DNA of 13,503 nt from Paenibacillaceae bacterium UBA6304 (GCA_002439285.1 DJTQ01000299.1:1-13503), one strand, 5' to 3'; shown: positions 1 through 8,587, counted from the first letter of the stretch. Translations and numbers: made by a program. The notes: a model not told the origin generated them from the sequence alone.

Positions 1-48
1 ACGCACTTCGGAAGCATATGCTTTGGTCCTGAAAACCTGACTTTTGAC
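1..48 (+). repeat. Partial copy of an interspersed MITE-like repeat (right end)
   Basis: Positions 3-48 match the reverse complement of the left end of the element at 7019-7259. GCACTTCGGAAGCATATGCT is shared exactly, followed by a diverged match through CTGAAAA and GACTTTT. The match fades at about position 48, which corresponds to the outer end of the element's terminal inverted repeat. The rest of this copy lies to the left of the window. It is in the opposite orientation to the copy at 7019 and sits just beyond the spo0F terminator. Confidence 0.7.
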
Positions 49-71
49 CTCTCAATAATAGCGGTTTGTCC

Positions 72-99
72 AAAAAAAGAACCCCGTTATGGGGTTCTT
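72..99 (-). terminator. Intrinsic terminator of spo0F
   Basis: On the minus strand a perfect 9-bp stem (AAGAACCCC / GGGGTTCTT, loop ATAAC) is followed by seven T residues. It lies about 10 nt beyond the spo0F stop codon and ends its transcript before the repeat at 1-48. Confidence 0.9.
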
Positions 100-108
100 C
101 AAAGGCTT

Positions 109-486
109 CTAAAAAATAGAGCCGCTTTTTAGTTGCCTGTTCACCGCTACACGCATTTCATCAATATCAAAAGGTTTGGTGAAGTGCATCAACGCTCCGA
201 GTTCTGTCGCTTCCTTGATCATATCCAACTCGCCATAGGCCGTCATCATAATGACCTTGATAGCCGGGTCGACCTCCTTAATATGCTTAAGGATTTCCAG
301 CCCGTCCATGCCCGGGATCTTCATATCGAGCAGCACTAGATCAGGCGAATCGCTGCGAACAATCTCCAAGGCTAGCTTGCCGTTGGCCGCCTGGTAAGTC
401 TTATACCCTTCACTGCTGAACACTTCCATCAACAAAATACGGATCCCATTTTGATCATCGACAATCAACACCTTCTTCTCTTCCAC
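109..486 (-). CDS. spo0F: Sporulation phosphorelay response regulator Spo0F
   Basis: Single-domain cytoplasmic receiver of 125 residues with no output domain. In the phosphorelay it takes phosphate from sporulation sensor kinases and passes it through Spo0B to Spo0A. The acidic pocket D10-D11, the phosphorylated D54 (in VLLD), T82 in MTAY, and K104-P105 are all present at the same numbers as in the B. subtilis protein (124 aa), which argues for Spo0F rather than a CheY-type regulator. The start is GTG at 484-486, because AGGAGGG (493-499) lies 6 nt upstream and no in-frame ATG has a better site. It follows pyrG on the same strand after about 160 bp, the same order as in Bacillus, and has its own candidate SigH promoter and terminator. 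Confidence 0.96.
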   Translation of the reverse strand: MEEKKVLIVDDQNGIRILLMEVFSSEGYKTYQAANGKLALEIVRSDSPDLVLLDMKIPGMDGLEILKHIKEVDPAIKVIMMTAYGELDMIKEATELGALMHFTKPFDIDEMRVAVNRQLKSGSIF

Positions 487-530
487 AGAAAACCCTCCTA
501 CGAGTCCACCCTTGTAATTCTTAATTGTAA

Positions 531-558
531 TAATTCGCCTTCATTTTGGAAATCCCTT
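531..558 (-). promoter_or_regulatory. Candidate SigH promoter of spo0F
   Basis: Reading the minus strand, AAGGGATTT (550-558) resembles the SigH -35 consensus RnAGGAwWW with one mismatch, and GGCGAATTA (531-539) fits the -10 consensus RnnGAATww fully. The spacer is 10 nt, one shorter than usual. Spo0F is a known SigH target in B. subtilis, which supports the assignment. A 0A-box-like TGTCGTA (one mismatch to TGNCGAA) lies near 648-654, about 90 bp further upstream. Confidence 0.45.
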
Positions 559-580
559 CTAAATTGGAAAAAAGAGACTC

Positions 581-602
581 AAAAAAACTTATGCGACGCA
601 TA
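581..602 (-). terminator. Weak terminator-like hairpin after pyrG
   Basis: On the minus strand TATGC-GTC-GCATA is followed after two bases by seven T residues. The stem is only 5 bp and AT-rich, so termination would be incomplete and some pyrG transcripts could read into spo0F. It is the only T-tracted hairpin seen between the two genes. Confidence 0.35.
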
Positions 603-646
603 CAATAAAAAATCGTGGCTGATAAGGAAGAGATCTCAAGGTCCAA

Positions 647-2251
<1,605 letters not shown>

Positions 2252-2333
2252 TCAAAAACCTCCTAAATTAGTACGGGTTCCATGATCAATATAGCGTAAC
2301 CCATTCCGAAGCAAAACATAGCGAAATGGGCAT

Positions 2334-2376
2334 AAAAAAACAAAAAAGTGACACCCGAACAGGTCGGGGCACTTTT
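2334..2376 (-). terminator. pyrG leader attenuator (intrinsic terminator)
   Basis: On the minus strand AAAAGTG-C-CCCGA pairs with TCGGG-TGT-CACTTTT around a 5-base loop and is followed by TTTTTTGTTTTTTT. It lies within the pyrG leader, about 40 nt after the predicted GGGC start and 85 nt before the start codon. The 5' strand carries a C run (GCCCCG) that a 5' G tract could pair with. This is the antitermination mode known for B. subtilis pyrG when CTP is low and extra G residues are added to the transcript 5' end. Confidence 0.85.
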
Positions 2377-2410
2377 GAATTGAATAACGTATTTATAGGT
2401 TTGAATCATA

Positions 2411-2451
2411 AGCCCATGCAATAGTTTACCCGTTACCTATCCCTCTGTCAA
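2411..2451 (-). promoter_or_regulatory. pyrG SigA promoter with GGGC initiation site
   Basis: On the minus strand a consensus -35 TTGACA (2446-2451), a 17-nt spacer and -10 TAAACT (2423-2428) are followed 7 nt later by GGGCT (2411-2415), with the predicted +1 G at 2415. Transcripts starting GGGC are the hallmark of CTP-sensitive reiterative transcription at Gram-positive pyrG genes: the polymerase stalls at the C when CTP is scarce and slips, adding G residues. Confidence 0.88.
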
Positions 2452-2499
2452 GTAAAGAGCAGGAGCAAACCGTTGAATGTTCATCGGGAAGATTATTTA

Positions 2500-3057
2500 T
2501 TATTTGTCTTCCTCATCATCAAATTCTTCTTCTTCGGATTCCTCCGAATCCTCGTCTTCCTCTTCCAGATCATCATCGCCCAGAATGGAGTCGTCCTCTA
2601 CTTCTTCAACGTCTTCTTCATCATCATCGGAGAACAGGTCATCATCCGAATCTCCATCAGCGGCATCATAATCATCATCTTCATCCGCCGTAAACGTATC
2701 TTCCTCTTCCGTAAAGTCGTCATCATCCAAATCGTCATCATCGTCGTTAATGATGCGAGGACGTTTGGCGTTACCCACCGGATCTTCGGCGCGTTCGATC
2801 GGATACCAGCGTTTAAGGCCCCACAAATTGGTGCCTACACAAGCAAAACGACCGTCGATATTGATTTCCGTATACAGCTGCGCAATTGCGTTGTTTGTTT
2901 CTTCCTCGGACATGCCGCGGACTTTTGCCACCTCTTTCATCAGGTCGCGGTAATAATACGGCGTATTCGCCGCTTTCAGAATCATAAAGGCCAAGTCGAC
3001 CATCGGAATTTCATGCACTTTCTCCGGGTCAATTTTCAAATTGAGTGGGGTACTCAC
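2500..3057 (-). CDS. rpoE: DNA-directed RNA polymerase delta subunit
   Basis: Delta is a Gram-positive RNA polymerase accessory subunit that promotes release and recycling of the enzyme and reduces non-specific initiation. The N-terminal HARE-HTH domain (about 10-88) is globular, with the family segment LYTEINIDGRF near 61-71 and LWGLKRWYP near 78-86. Residues from about 105 to 185 are almost entirely Asp and Glu, the disordered acidic tail. The chosen start is GTG at 3055-3057 (185 aa, N-terminus MSTPLNLK), because AGAGGAAG lies about 10 nt upstream. A longer reading from GTG at 3078 has no ribosome site. No convincing terminator separates it from the pyrG promoter, so partial read-through is possible. 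Its own promoter was not identified with confidence. Confidence 0.95.
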   Translation of the reverse strand: MSTPLNLKIDPEKVHEIPMVDLAFMILKAANTPYYYRDLMKEVAKVRGMSEEETNNAIAQLYTEINIDGRFACVGTNLWGLKRWYPIERAEDPVGNAKRPRIINDDDDDLDDDDFTEEEDTFTADEDDDYDAADGDSDDDLFSDDDEEDVEEVEDDSILGDDDLEEEDEDSEESEEEEFDDEEDK

Positions 3058-3488
3058 GTAACGGACACTTCCTCTCACGCAATGTTCACATAAAGATATT
3101 TCCTAACTAACATATCCATATCACAAAATAGTAAACCTTATTTGCCATTAAAAAGCAAGTTTAAGTTGTGCTTAAACCGTGTCGTAACCGTCCCGACCTG
3201 CTTGAAAAATAAAATAGAGACGGGGACTCTCGTCCACCGCCTCCCGACTGTATCCGCTTCAAACGGGAATTCCGGGCTCCCTTTTGAAGGATGGTGAAAG
3301 CCTAAAAGACCTTCCCCATATCCTATGTCCAGTTTCCAGCTTTGACACGGTCCACAGGAGCCCAACTTCATAAAATCCTCCTAAAACCAAAACTGCCCAT
3401 TTTACGGGAGCAGGGCCCCTTTCCCATTCCTGTCTCAGGATAATGTCATACAATACTCCAACACGCTTCGTCAGGAGGGCTACCCATA
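3058..3488. other. Intergenic region between divergent rpoE and protease gene
   Basis: About 430 bp that must hold the rpoE promoter (left side) and the protease promoter (right side). No strong SigA pair was found for either. CATACAATA at 3447-3455 resembles SigE or SigK -10 elements, but no matching -35 was seen. On the minus strand a 77-codon reading frame (3138-3371) has a good AGGAGG site (3377-3382) five bases before its ATG. The peptide has no recognisable family, so it is not called as a gene. Confidence 0.5.
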
Positions 3489-4655
3489 ATGGACTACTCC
3501 AGCTTCCTGCGGTATTTAAATGAACACATCGACACCTCCGGAAAAAGCGGTCGCCATATCATCCGCTTTACCCATCCGGCGCTATTCGCCGAATTTGTGG
3601 CACAGCTACGAGGGCAGCGACGCCGCTATCCGGCTTTGAAGCAGGTGCGTACTTCTTCCCTGCTTCAGGCGCTATTCTGTCCATTATCTTGGCGCGAGGC
3701 GGGAACCTGGGGGCGTTTCGGTCTGCTCGTCGAAGAAGACGCACGAGTTGCCGTCCACTCCACCGTGACGCCGAGTAAAGAAATGGCGACAGGAACCCCT
3801 TGGGGGATTCGAAAGATCGGTGCTCCCGATGCCTGGTCGGTCTCGACCGGTAACCAGATCCGCATTGGAGTCATTGACACGGGAGCCGACTTCAGCCACC
3901 CCGATCTCCGGCATTCCCTGGCCAGAGGCGTCAATCTGCTGAATCAAATAAGCCTTCCCTACGACGATAACGGTCATGGCACGCATATCGCCGGGACCAT
4001 TGCCGCCTCGGGCGGATCCAAGAGTATGATGGGTGTAGCTCCCCGCTCCCTGATCTATCCTGTAAAAGCATTTGATCACAACGGCTCCGCCTATGTATCC
4101 GATATTATTCTGGGCATAGACTGGTGCGTTCAAAACCGCATGCATATCATTAATATGAGTTTCGGTATGAAGAGCAAAAGCCAATCTCTGCAAAATACCA
4201 TCCGCCGAGCCTATAACGCCGGTATTGTCGTCGTGGCCTCCTCAGGCAACGACAAAAGAAGCAGAAGTGCCGATTATCCGGCACGTTATCCCCATACCAT
4301 CTCCGTTGGGGCTACCGGCAAGGACGGACGAATCGCGCCCTTCAGCAATTATGGCCCCCGTATTGATATTTACGCACCGGGGGAGAAAATTAAATCATGC
4401 TGGCTTGGCGGAGGCTACCGGGAAATGAACGGTACCTCCATGGCGACCTCGCATGTCAGCGGGTCGATCGCCCTGCTGCTCGCCCTGCGCCCCGGATTAA
4501 CGCCGGGGGAGATTAAGAGACGGCTGCGCCGCACAGCCCGTCCCTTGTCTTCCACCGTGCCTAAGGCAAAGGCTAGCGCCGGCGAGGTCAACGCCGCGCG
4601 TCTGTTGCGCGGCAAAACCGCCACAGCCAGCAAAAAACCGTCAGGGAAGTCCTAA
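3489..4655 (+). CDS. Subtilisin-family (S8) serine peptidase without signal peptide
   Basis: Predicted serine endopeptidase of 388 residues. The subtilase catalytic domain spans about 105-350 with an intact triad: D130 in VIDTG, H163 in NGHGTH, S317 in GTSMATSH. Oxyanion N254 is in SSGND. Residues about 20-95 alternate short strands and a helix and look like an I9-type propeptide or inhibitor domain, but this is inferred from pattern only. There is no hydrophobic signal sequence, so it may act inside the cell or leave by a non-Sec route. The C-terminal 40 residues are basic and low in complexity. The start ATG at 3489 is supported by AGGAGGG at 3473-3479. It is a single-gene unit, divergent from rpoE and convergent with argS. 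Its physiological substrate is unknown. Confidence 0.9.
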   Translation: MDYSSFLRYLNEHIDTSGKSGRHIIRFTHPALFAEFVAQLRGQRRRYPALKQVRTSSLLQALFCPLSWREAGTWGRFGLLVEEDARVAVHSTVTPSKEMATGTPWGIRKIGAPDAWSVSTGNQIRIGVIDTGADFSHPDLRHSLARGVNLLNQISLPYDDNGHGTHIAGTIAASGGSKSMMGVAPRSLIYPVKAFDHNGSAYVSDIILGIDWCVQNRMHIINMSFGMKSKSQSLQNTIRRAYNAGIVVVASSGNDKRSRSADYPARYPHTISVGATGKDGRIAPFSNYGPRIDIYAPGEKIKSCWLGGGYREMNGTSMATSHVSGSIALLLALRPGLTPGEIKRRLRRTARPLSSTVPKAKASAGEVNAARLLRGKTATASKKPSGKS

Positions 4656-4671
4656 TTCCTGACGGTTTTTT
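4632..4671. terminator. Bidirectional terminator between protease gene and argS
   Basis: A perfect 14-bp inverted repeat (AAAAAACCGTCAGG / CCTGACGGTTTTTT) with a 12-base loop serves both strands, having T6 on the plus strand and T6 on the minus strand. The left arm encodes the last residues of the protease, and its TAA stop (4653-4655) lies in the loop. Confidence 0.93.
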
Positions 4672-4709
4672 GTATATTTGCGGCTAGCTTCACGCTGGTG
4701 AGCGATAGG

Positions 4710-6389
4710 CTACATCCGCTCCGGCGCGGACACGCCGATCAGTTTCAGCACGTTCGCAATGACCGTGCGAACGGCACCCAACAGCACGAGACGCGCTGCG
4801 GTTTGCTCCGCGTCCTCCGTAATGACGCGCTCAGCTCTGTAGTAGCTGTGGAGCATGGCAGAGAGCTCATACACGTAGCGCACGAGGCGATGCGGGGCAT
4901 AGTTCTCGGCCGCAACGCTGATCTCTTCCGTTAGCTCGCCCATTTTGCGCAGTAAATCGTATTCGTGTTCTGCCGTCAATTTCTGCAAGTTCACGCTCTC
5001 CGGCGATGGAATCGCAACGCCTTGTTCTTCCGCCTGACGGAAAATGCTGCAAATCCGGGCATGGGCATATTGCACGTAATACACCGGATTTTCGTTGGAT
5101 GTCGAAATCGCGAGATCCATATCGAAGTCGAGATGCGAGTCCATGCTGCGCATCGTAAAGAAATAGCGGATGGCGTCGACGCCGACTTCATCCATCAGAT
5201 CGACCATCGTCACCGCTTTGCCGGTCCGTTTCGACATTTTCACCTTCTCGCCGTCCTGGAACAGGCTCACCATCTGGGCGATCAAGACTGTCAACTTTTC
5301 CGGATCCTTGCCAAGCGCCTGCATGGCCGCCTTCACACGGGGAATATAACCATGATGGTCGGCGCCCCAAATGTTGATCATCCGATCATAGCCCCGGTCG
5401 TATTTATTCCGGTGGTAGGCAATATCCGGCGTCAAATACGTATAGGTTCCATCGTTCTTGACGAGAACGCGGTCCTTATCATCCCCGTATTCGGTCGTCC
5501 GCAGCCAGGTCGCCCCTTCCTGCTCATAAGTCTGTCCCTTTTCGCCCAGTTCCTTCAGCGAGGTCTCGACTTGGCCGTCCTTATACAGCGAAGTTTCGCT
5601 GAACCAGACGTCAAAGCCGACACGGAAACGGCCGAGATCGCGCTGGATCTTCGCCAGCTCTTTCTCCAACCCGTATTTCCGCAGGAAGGCCTCGCGTTCT
5701 TCAGGAGACTGCGCCAGCAGTGAATCGCCTTTCTCTGCAACTAGTTCCTTGGCAAAACCTTTAATATCCTCACCGTGGTAGCCGTCCTCCGGCATTTCAG
5801 CATCCTGGCCCAGTTCTTGCAAATAACGGGCTTCAATCGATTTGCTCAGGTTAGCCACCTGGTTGCCCGCATCATTAATGTAATATTCCCGAGTGACTTC
5901 ATAACCGGCAAAATCAAGCACGTTGCAAAGCACATCGCCCACCGCGGCTCCGCGGGCATGTCCAAGGTGCAAGCTGCCCGTAGGGTTGGCGCTGACGAAT
6001 TCGACTTCAACCTTTTGCCCGTTGCCAACGTTAATGCGGCCGTAATTCTCTCCTTGTGCATAAACCTGTTCCACTACTGGATAGAGATAGCTTTTGCCGA
6101 GCGTAAAGTTAATAAAGCCCGGTCCAGCGATTTCAGCTTTCTCGATGCCGGCTTTGGCATAATCCAGATGGCTCAGAATTTCCTCCGCGATTTGGCGCGG
6201 ATTTTTCTTTGCGATCCGGGATAGCTGCATAGCCGCGTTCGTAGCAAAGTCCCCATGCGCCTTGTCTTTAGGTATTTCCAGCACGATAGCCGGGATTTCT
6301 TCGCGCTGCGCCAGGCCGGCGCTGCTTATCGCTTCGATAACAGCCTCTTTCAAGACCTGATTGACTTGTTCCAACGGATTTTGACTCAT
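4710..6389 (-). CDS. argS: Arginyl-tRNA synthetase
   Basis: Class I aminoacyl-tRNA synthetase that charges tRNA-Arg in the cytoplasm. The 559 residues are the normal bacterial length. An N-terminal Add-1 type tRNA-binding domain (about 1-95) precedes the catalytic Rossmann domain, with the HIGH signature as HLGH (141-144, in [16 protein letters not shown]). WGADHHGY lies near 341-348 and the KMSK loop is at 384-387 (KMSKRTGK). The C-terminal DALR anticodon-binding domain ends the protein, with the typical [11 protein letters not shown] segment. The ATG at 6387-6389 has AGGAGG at 6400-6405, which lies inside the end of the upstream DUF1934 gene. Only two bases separate the two genes, so they are probably cotranscribed and translationally coupled, as with ywiB-argS in B. 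subtilis. Confidence 0.98.
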   Translation of the reverse strand: MSQNPLEQVNQVLKEAVIEAISSAGLAQREEIPAIVLEIPKDKAHGDFATNAAMQLSRIAKKNPRQIAEEILSHLDYAKAGIEKAEIAGPGFINFTLGKSYLYPVVEQVYAQGENYGRINVGNGQKVEVEFVSANPTGSLHLGHARGAAVGDVLCNVLDFAGYEVTREYYINDAGNQVANLSKSIEARYLQELGQDAEMPEDGYHGEDIKGFAKELVAEKGDSLLAQSPEEREAFLRKYGLEKELAKIQRDLGRFRVGFDVWFSETSLYKDGQVETSLKELGEKGQTYEQEGATWLRTTEYGDDKDRVLVKNDGTYTYLTPDIAYHRNKYDRGYDRMINIWGADHHGYIPRVKAAMQALGKDPEKLTVLIAQMVSLFQDGEKVKMSKRTGKAVTMVDLMDEVGVDAIRYFFTMRSMDSHLDFDMDLAISTSNENPVYYVQYAHARICSIFRQAEEQGVAIPSPESVNLQKLTAEHEYDLLRKMGELTEEISVAAENYAPHRLVRYVYELSAMLHSYYRAERVITEDAEQTAARLVLLGAVRTVIANVLKLIGVSAPERM

Positions 6390-6391
6390 GA

Positions 6392-6811
6392 TTAAACTTC
6401 CTCCTGTATATGTAAACTAATGGCGAAATGTCCCGACAATTCCTCATACACAAATAAATCGTATTCCCAAGCAATATGTCCAAAGGCACCGTTAAGTCGC
6501 GTCTCTAGCGTCTGCGTATGCGTGGACAGGTTGAACTTCGTAAACGGAGAACGGTAAAATCCCGGCAGCTTGCGTCCGACCTGAAACGTCTGCTCCGACT
6601 CCACTTCGCCGTGGCGCATGATTTTCAGCTCACCTCCGGAGATTTTGACCATCGTTCGCGTCATCCCCCCGGTCGGTCCCGGCTCGGGTTCTTCATATTT
6701 AATGTAGGCCGTATCCCCCCGGACAAAAACCTCTCCCGTCACTTCCTGAAGAGTTTCTTCTCCGTTCTGGCGGCTAGTGACCACAATTTTGGCTCTGCTC
6801 TGATCCGGCAT
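6392..6811 (-). CDS. DUF1934 (YwiB-like) beta-barrel protein
   Basis: Small soluble protein of the DUF1934 family, typified by B. subtilis YwiB. The family is known as a compact calycin-like barrel of unproven function, almost always next to argS. The middle ([10 protein letters not shown], then [20 protein letters not shown]) and the C-terminal pattern of alternating strands fit the family. The start is uncertain. The longest reading begins at ATG 6826 (144 aa), but has no Shine-Dalgarno sequence at a usable distance. The ATG at 6809-6811 (139 aa, MPDQSRAK) has a weak GGGGA 8 nt upstream and gives an N-terminus of family length, so it is preferred. The gene lies 2 bp before argS and shares its transcript. 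No signal peptide or membrane segment is seen. Confidence 0.85.
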   Translation of the reverse strand: MPDQSRAKIVVTSRQNGEETLQEVTGEVFVRGDTAYIKYEEPEPGPTGGMTRTMVKISGGELKIMRHGEVESEQTFQVGRKLPGFYRSPFTKFNLSTHTQTLETRLNGAFGHIAWEYDLFVYEELSGHFAISLHIQEEV

Positions 6812-6848
6812 GTCCCAAATCCCCATTCTATATATTACATTGTTTCCT

Positions 6849-6898
6849 ATTGTACTACTATATCCAGTTCATTGTTTCAATTCAATACGGGCGAAGTT
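6849..6898 (-). repeat. Copy A of a ~50-bp direct repeat, upstream of the DUF1934 gene
   Basis: Positions 6849-6869 match 8588-8608 at 20 of 21 bases; on the minus strand the shared core is AACTGGATATAGTAGTA followed by CAAT here and AAAT there. A second match follows at similar spacing (TTCAATACGGGCGAAGTT here, TTCAATAAGGGGCAGTT at 8619-8635). On the minus strand the core runs into TACAAT, a possible -10, so this copy may double as part of the promoter for the DUF1934-argS unit. No clear -35 was found. Confidence 0.6.
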
Positions 6899-6911
6899 CC
6901 GCCCCAGTAAG

Positions 6912-6955
6912 AAAAAAAAGGAAACCCGGTTAAAAATCAAAACCGGGTTTCCTTT
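6912..6955 (-). terminator. Strong intrinsic terminator, minus strand
   Basis: A perfect 15-bp stem (AAAGGAAACCCGGTT / AACCGGGTTTCCTTT, 9-base loop) is followed on the minus strand by an eight-T tract. It is the first terminator after the propeller gene (stop at 7265), so that transcript would include the repeat element at 7019-7259 as its 3' untranslated region. It also insulates the DUF1934-argS promoter from upstream reading. Confidence 0.92.
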
Positions 6956-7018
6956 ATGCGCATGCGCTTAAATAGAGCTATATATACTTGTTTCCCGTTA
7001 CTTCCCGTTTAAATGCGT

Positions 7019-7259
7019 GTTCAAAAAGTCGACTTTTCAGCACCGAAGCATATGCTTCCGAAGTGCATTTTTACAAAACGCTTTAGGTTGGATGAAGGAG
7101 GGACTGAGGAGCGGAGCGTAGGCAAAACCTACGTGAGCACCTCAAATGTTTCCGAAGGAAACATACTTCGAAAGCATCCTCTTGGCCCGCCTGAATTCAA
7201 GATTCGATGTCGGTTAAGGATCCTGAAATGCTTCGTGATCAAAAGATGACTTTATGAAC
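7019..7259. repeat. MITE-like interspersed repeat, 241 bp
   Basis: The ends form imperfect inverted repeats of about 31 bp: GTTCAAAAAGTCGACTTTTC inward from 7019, and GTTCATAAAGTCATCTTTTG inward from 7259 on the minus strand, both leading into a CACCGAAGCAT-like or CACGAAGCAT block. Inside are a palindrome AAAAGTCGACTTTT (7024-7037), a palindrome GAAGCATATGCTTC (7045-7058), a hairpin CGTAGG-CAAAA-CCTACG (7117-7133) enclosed by TGAGG/CCTCA (7105-7144), and a hairpin TGTTTCC-GAA-GGAAACA (7147-7163). No transposase is encoded and no clear target-site duplication is visible. A second, partial copy lies at 1-48. The element lies directly after the propeller gene stop codon. Confidence 0.75.
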
Positions 7260-7264
7260 AACCT

Positions 7265-8437
7265 CTATAAGTCAAACTTGATATTCCAGCTAAGTCCGCC
7301 GTCTTTGGTGAGATAGATCGCTGCGTCATCCGAATTGGTGACGGCGAGCCAACCGCTTTTCTTCGCCGGAAAGGCAATCTTTGCCTCAAAACCGGCAAGC
7401 GTTGCCGGGACGTTGTTCCAAGTTTTCCCTCCATTAAAAGAGCGTCCCAAGCCGGCTTTGCCCGCTGCCGGAGAACCGCCGGCCAGGTAAACGGCGCCGT
7501 CTGCGATGACCAGATTCCCGGGATGTCCGCCGGGATTCGCCGGTCCCCGCTCCGCTACAGCTTTCCCCGAACCGGGTGCAGGTCCGCCGCCGGCCGTGCT
7601 CTGCGCGATGACACGGGTCCAGGTCTTCCCGTCATCCGGGCTGGCATAAAGGGAGTAGGAAACCTGCGACATACCGGATTCCCCGCGCACTAGCACCCAA
7701 ACTCGATTACCGCTGCTATAGATTTCGCCGCCGGTCCCACCAGAAACGGCCAGCGACTCACGCCAATGGCGTCCGCCGTCCGCAGTCGCCATCAGTTCGA
7801 TTCCGCCGCCGGGCTTCACCGTCATGGCCCAGCCGCGCTTGAGCGCTCCATCGGCAGGGAACAACGCGGCCCGCGTATTGGGCGGTGTAGGAATCCGGGA
7901 CCAAGAGCTCCCGCCATCCTTGGTCACAAAGGCCGCATTCCTCGTATATCCAACCACGGTTTCGGTGTTATGAACATCGATCCGTTGCAACGATTGACCC
8001 GCAGTATGAACGGTACTCCATTTCGATCCGCCGTCTTTGGTCCGGATCAGGTTGAACCCCTGCGATTCTCCCGCCCGGGCCAAAGCCCAGCCCTTTACAT
8101 TGTCCGGGAACTCAATCTGTTCAAATTGCCACTGCCCCGTATAAATTTCCTGCCAGTGGCAACCGCTATCTGACGTGCCAATCAGGAAGCCGTTCCCGGC
8201 CGCACGTCCTGTTGATGTGCTCAAAAAATCAATGTCGCTGAATTTAAGGGGATCCTGATCTGCACCCGCTCTGTCTTTCTTCAACTTGCTCAGCAATCCG
8301 TGATCGCCCTGCCCGCACTTACCTGCCTCGGCCGCTGCAGCCTTCGATACCGGAGAACCGGGGACAGCCCACATGCCGACGATTAAACCAAGGCACAGCA
8401 TCGGAATGATCCAGCTCCGGATTTGTTGTTTGTTCAT
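7265..8437 (-). CDS. Secreted YCF48/BNR-like Asp-box beta-propeller protein
   Basis: Exported protein of 390 residues. An N-terminal signal sequence (basic NKQQIR, hydrophobic core about 9-24, probable cleavage in the AAAAEA stretch near 34-38) precedes seven Asp-box motifs of the SxDxGxTW type. They lie at 88-95, 133-140, 172-179, 218-225, 266-273, 333-340 and 377-384 (for example TKDGGSKW, SPDDGKTW, SFNGGKTW). The 45-residue spacing fits blades of a seven-bladed propeller of the sialidase, YCF48 or sortilin superfamily. A Gly/Pro-rich insert (about 281-306) interrupts blade 5-6. Catalytic sialidase residues are not evident, so it is more likely a binding or assembly protein on the cell surface. 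The start ATG has GGAGG 9 nt upstream (8447-8451). A long leader with two terminator-like hairpins precedes it. The substrate or partner is unknown. Confidence 0.88.
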   Translation of the reverse strand: MNKQQIRSWIIPMLCLGLIVGMWAVPGSPVSKAAAAEAGKCGQGDHGLLSKLKKDRAGADQDPLKFSDIDFLSTSTGRAAGNGFLIGTSDSGCHWQEIYTGQWQFEQIEFPDNVKGWALARAGESQGFNLIRTKDGGSKWSTVHTAGQSLQRIDVHNTETVVGYTRNAAFVTKDGGSSWSRIPTPPNTRAALFPADGALKRGWAMTVKPGGGIELMATADGGRHWRESLAVSGGTGGEIYSSGNRVWVLVRGESGMSQVSYSLYASPDDGKTWTRVIAQSTAGGGPAPGSGKAVAERGPANPGGHPGNLVIADGAVYLAGGSPAAGKAGLGRSFNGGKTWNNVPATLAGFEAKIAFPAKKSGWLAVTNSDDAAIYLTKDGGLSWNIKFDL

Positions 8438-8484
8438 ATTTCAACACCTCCATTACTTTACTATTACCCGTTTGGGAGAAAGGG

Positions 8485-8504
8485 AAAAATGCCGGCTTCC
8501 GGCA
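8485..8504 (-). terminator. Second hairpin with T tract in the propeller gene leader
   Basis: On the minus strand TGCCGG-AAG-CCGGCA is followed directly by five T residues. The stem is 6 bp and fully GC apart from the closing pair. It follows the larger terminator hairpin by a few bases and lies about 48 nt before the propeller start codon. Confidence 0.55.
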
Positions 8505-8509
8505 GATAT

Positions 8510-8554
8510 AAAAAACACCCCCTACCCGCAAACCAGGTTTACGAATAGGGAGTG
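8510..8554 (-). terminator. Large terminator hairpin upstream of the propeller gene
   Basis: Two 19-base arms (8516-8534 and 8536-8554) can pair along most of their length on the minus strand RNA, including several G-U pairs (CACTCCCTATTCGTAAACC with its partner), and six T residues follow. It points toward the propeller gene, 80-120 nt before its start. No minus-strand gene lies between it and the speB terminator, so it is either a leader attenuator, the end of a small RNA, or the remnant of a lost upstream gene. Confidence 0.75.
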
Positions 8555-8587
8555 CGTGTATAGTGGATGGCCGGGTTTTACTTCGCG

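Noticed and set aside
2473..3093. 206-codon plus-strand frame and a Ser-rich frame opposite rpoE
   Set aside because: They arise from the repetitive GAT/GAA codons of the acidic tail read on the other strand.
3259..3453. 64-codon minus-strand frame overlapping the protease leader
   Set aside because: No ribosome site before its ATG and overlap with both the protease leader and the better-initiated 77-codon frame.
3447..3455. SigE or SigK promoter for the protease gene
   Set aside because: CATACAATA fits the -10 elements, but no SigE -35 or SigK AC was found at proper spacing.
4965..5723. 252-codon plus-strand frame opposite argS
   Set aside because: His/Arg-rich antisense shadow of a well-supported synthetase gene.
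6958..6967. GCGCATGCGC palindrome as a regulatory site
   Set aside because: A 10-bp palindrome next to a terminator with no second copy or matching operator known to me.
7013..7249. 78-codon plus-strand frame inside the MITE-like repeat
   Set aside because: It coincides with the repeat, contains the palindromes and hairpins, has no ribosome site, and its translation has no protein-like features.
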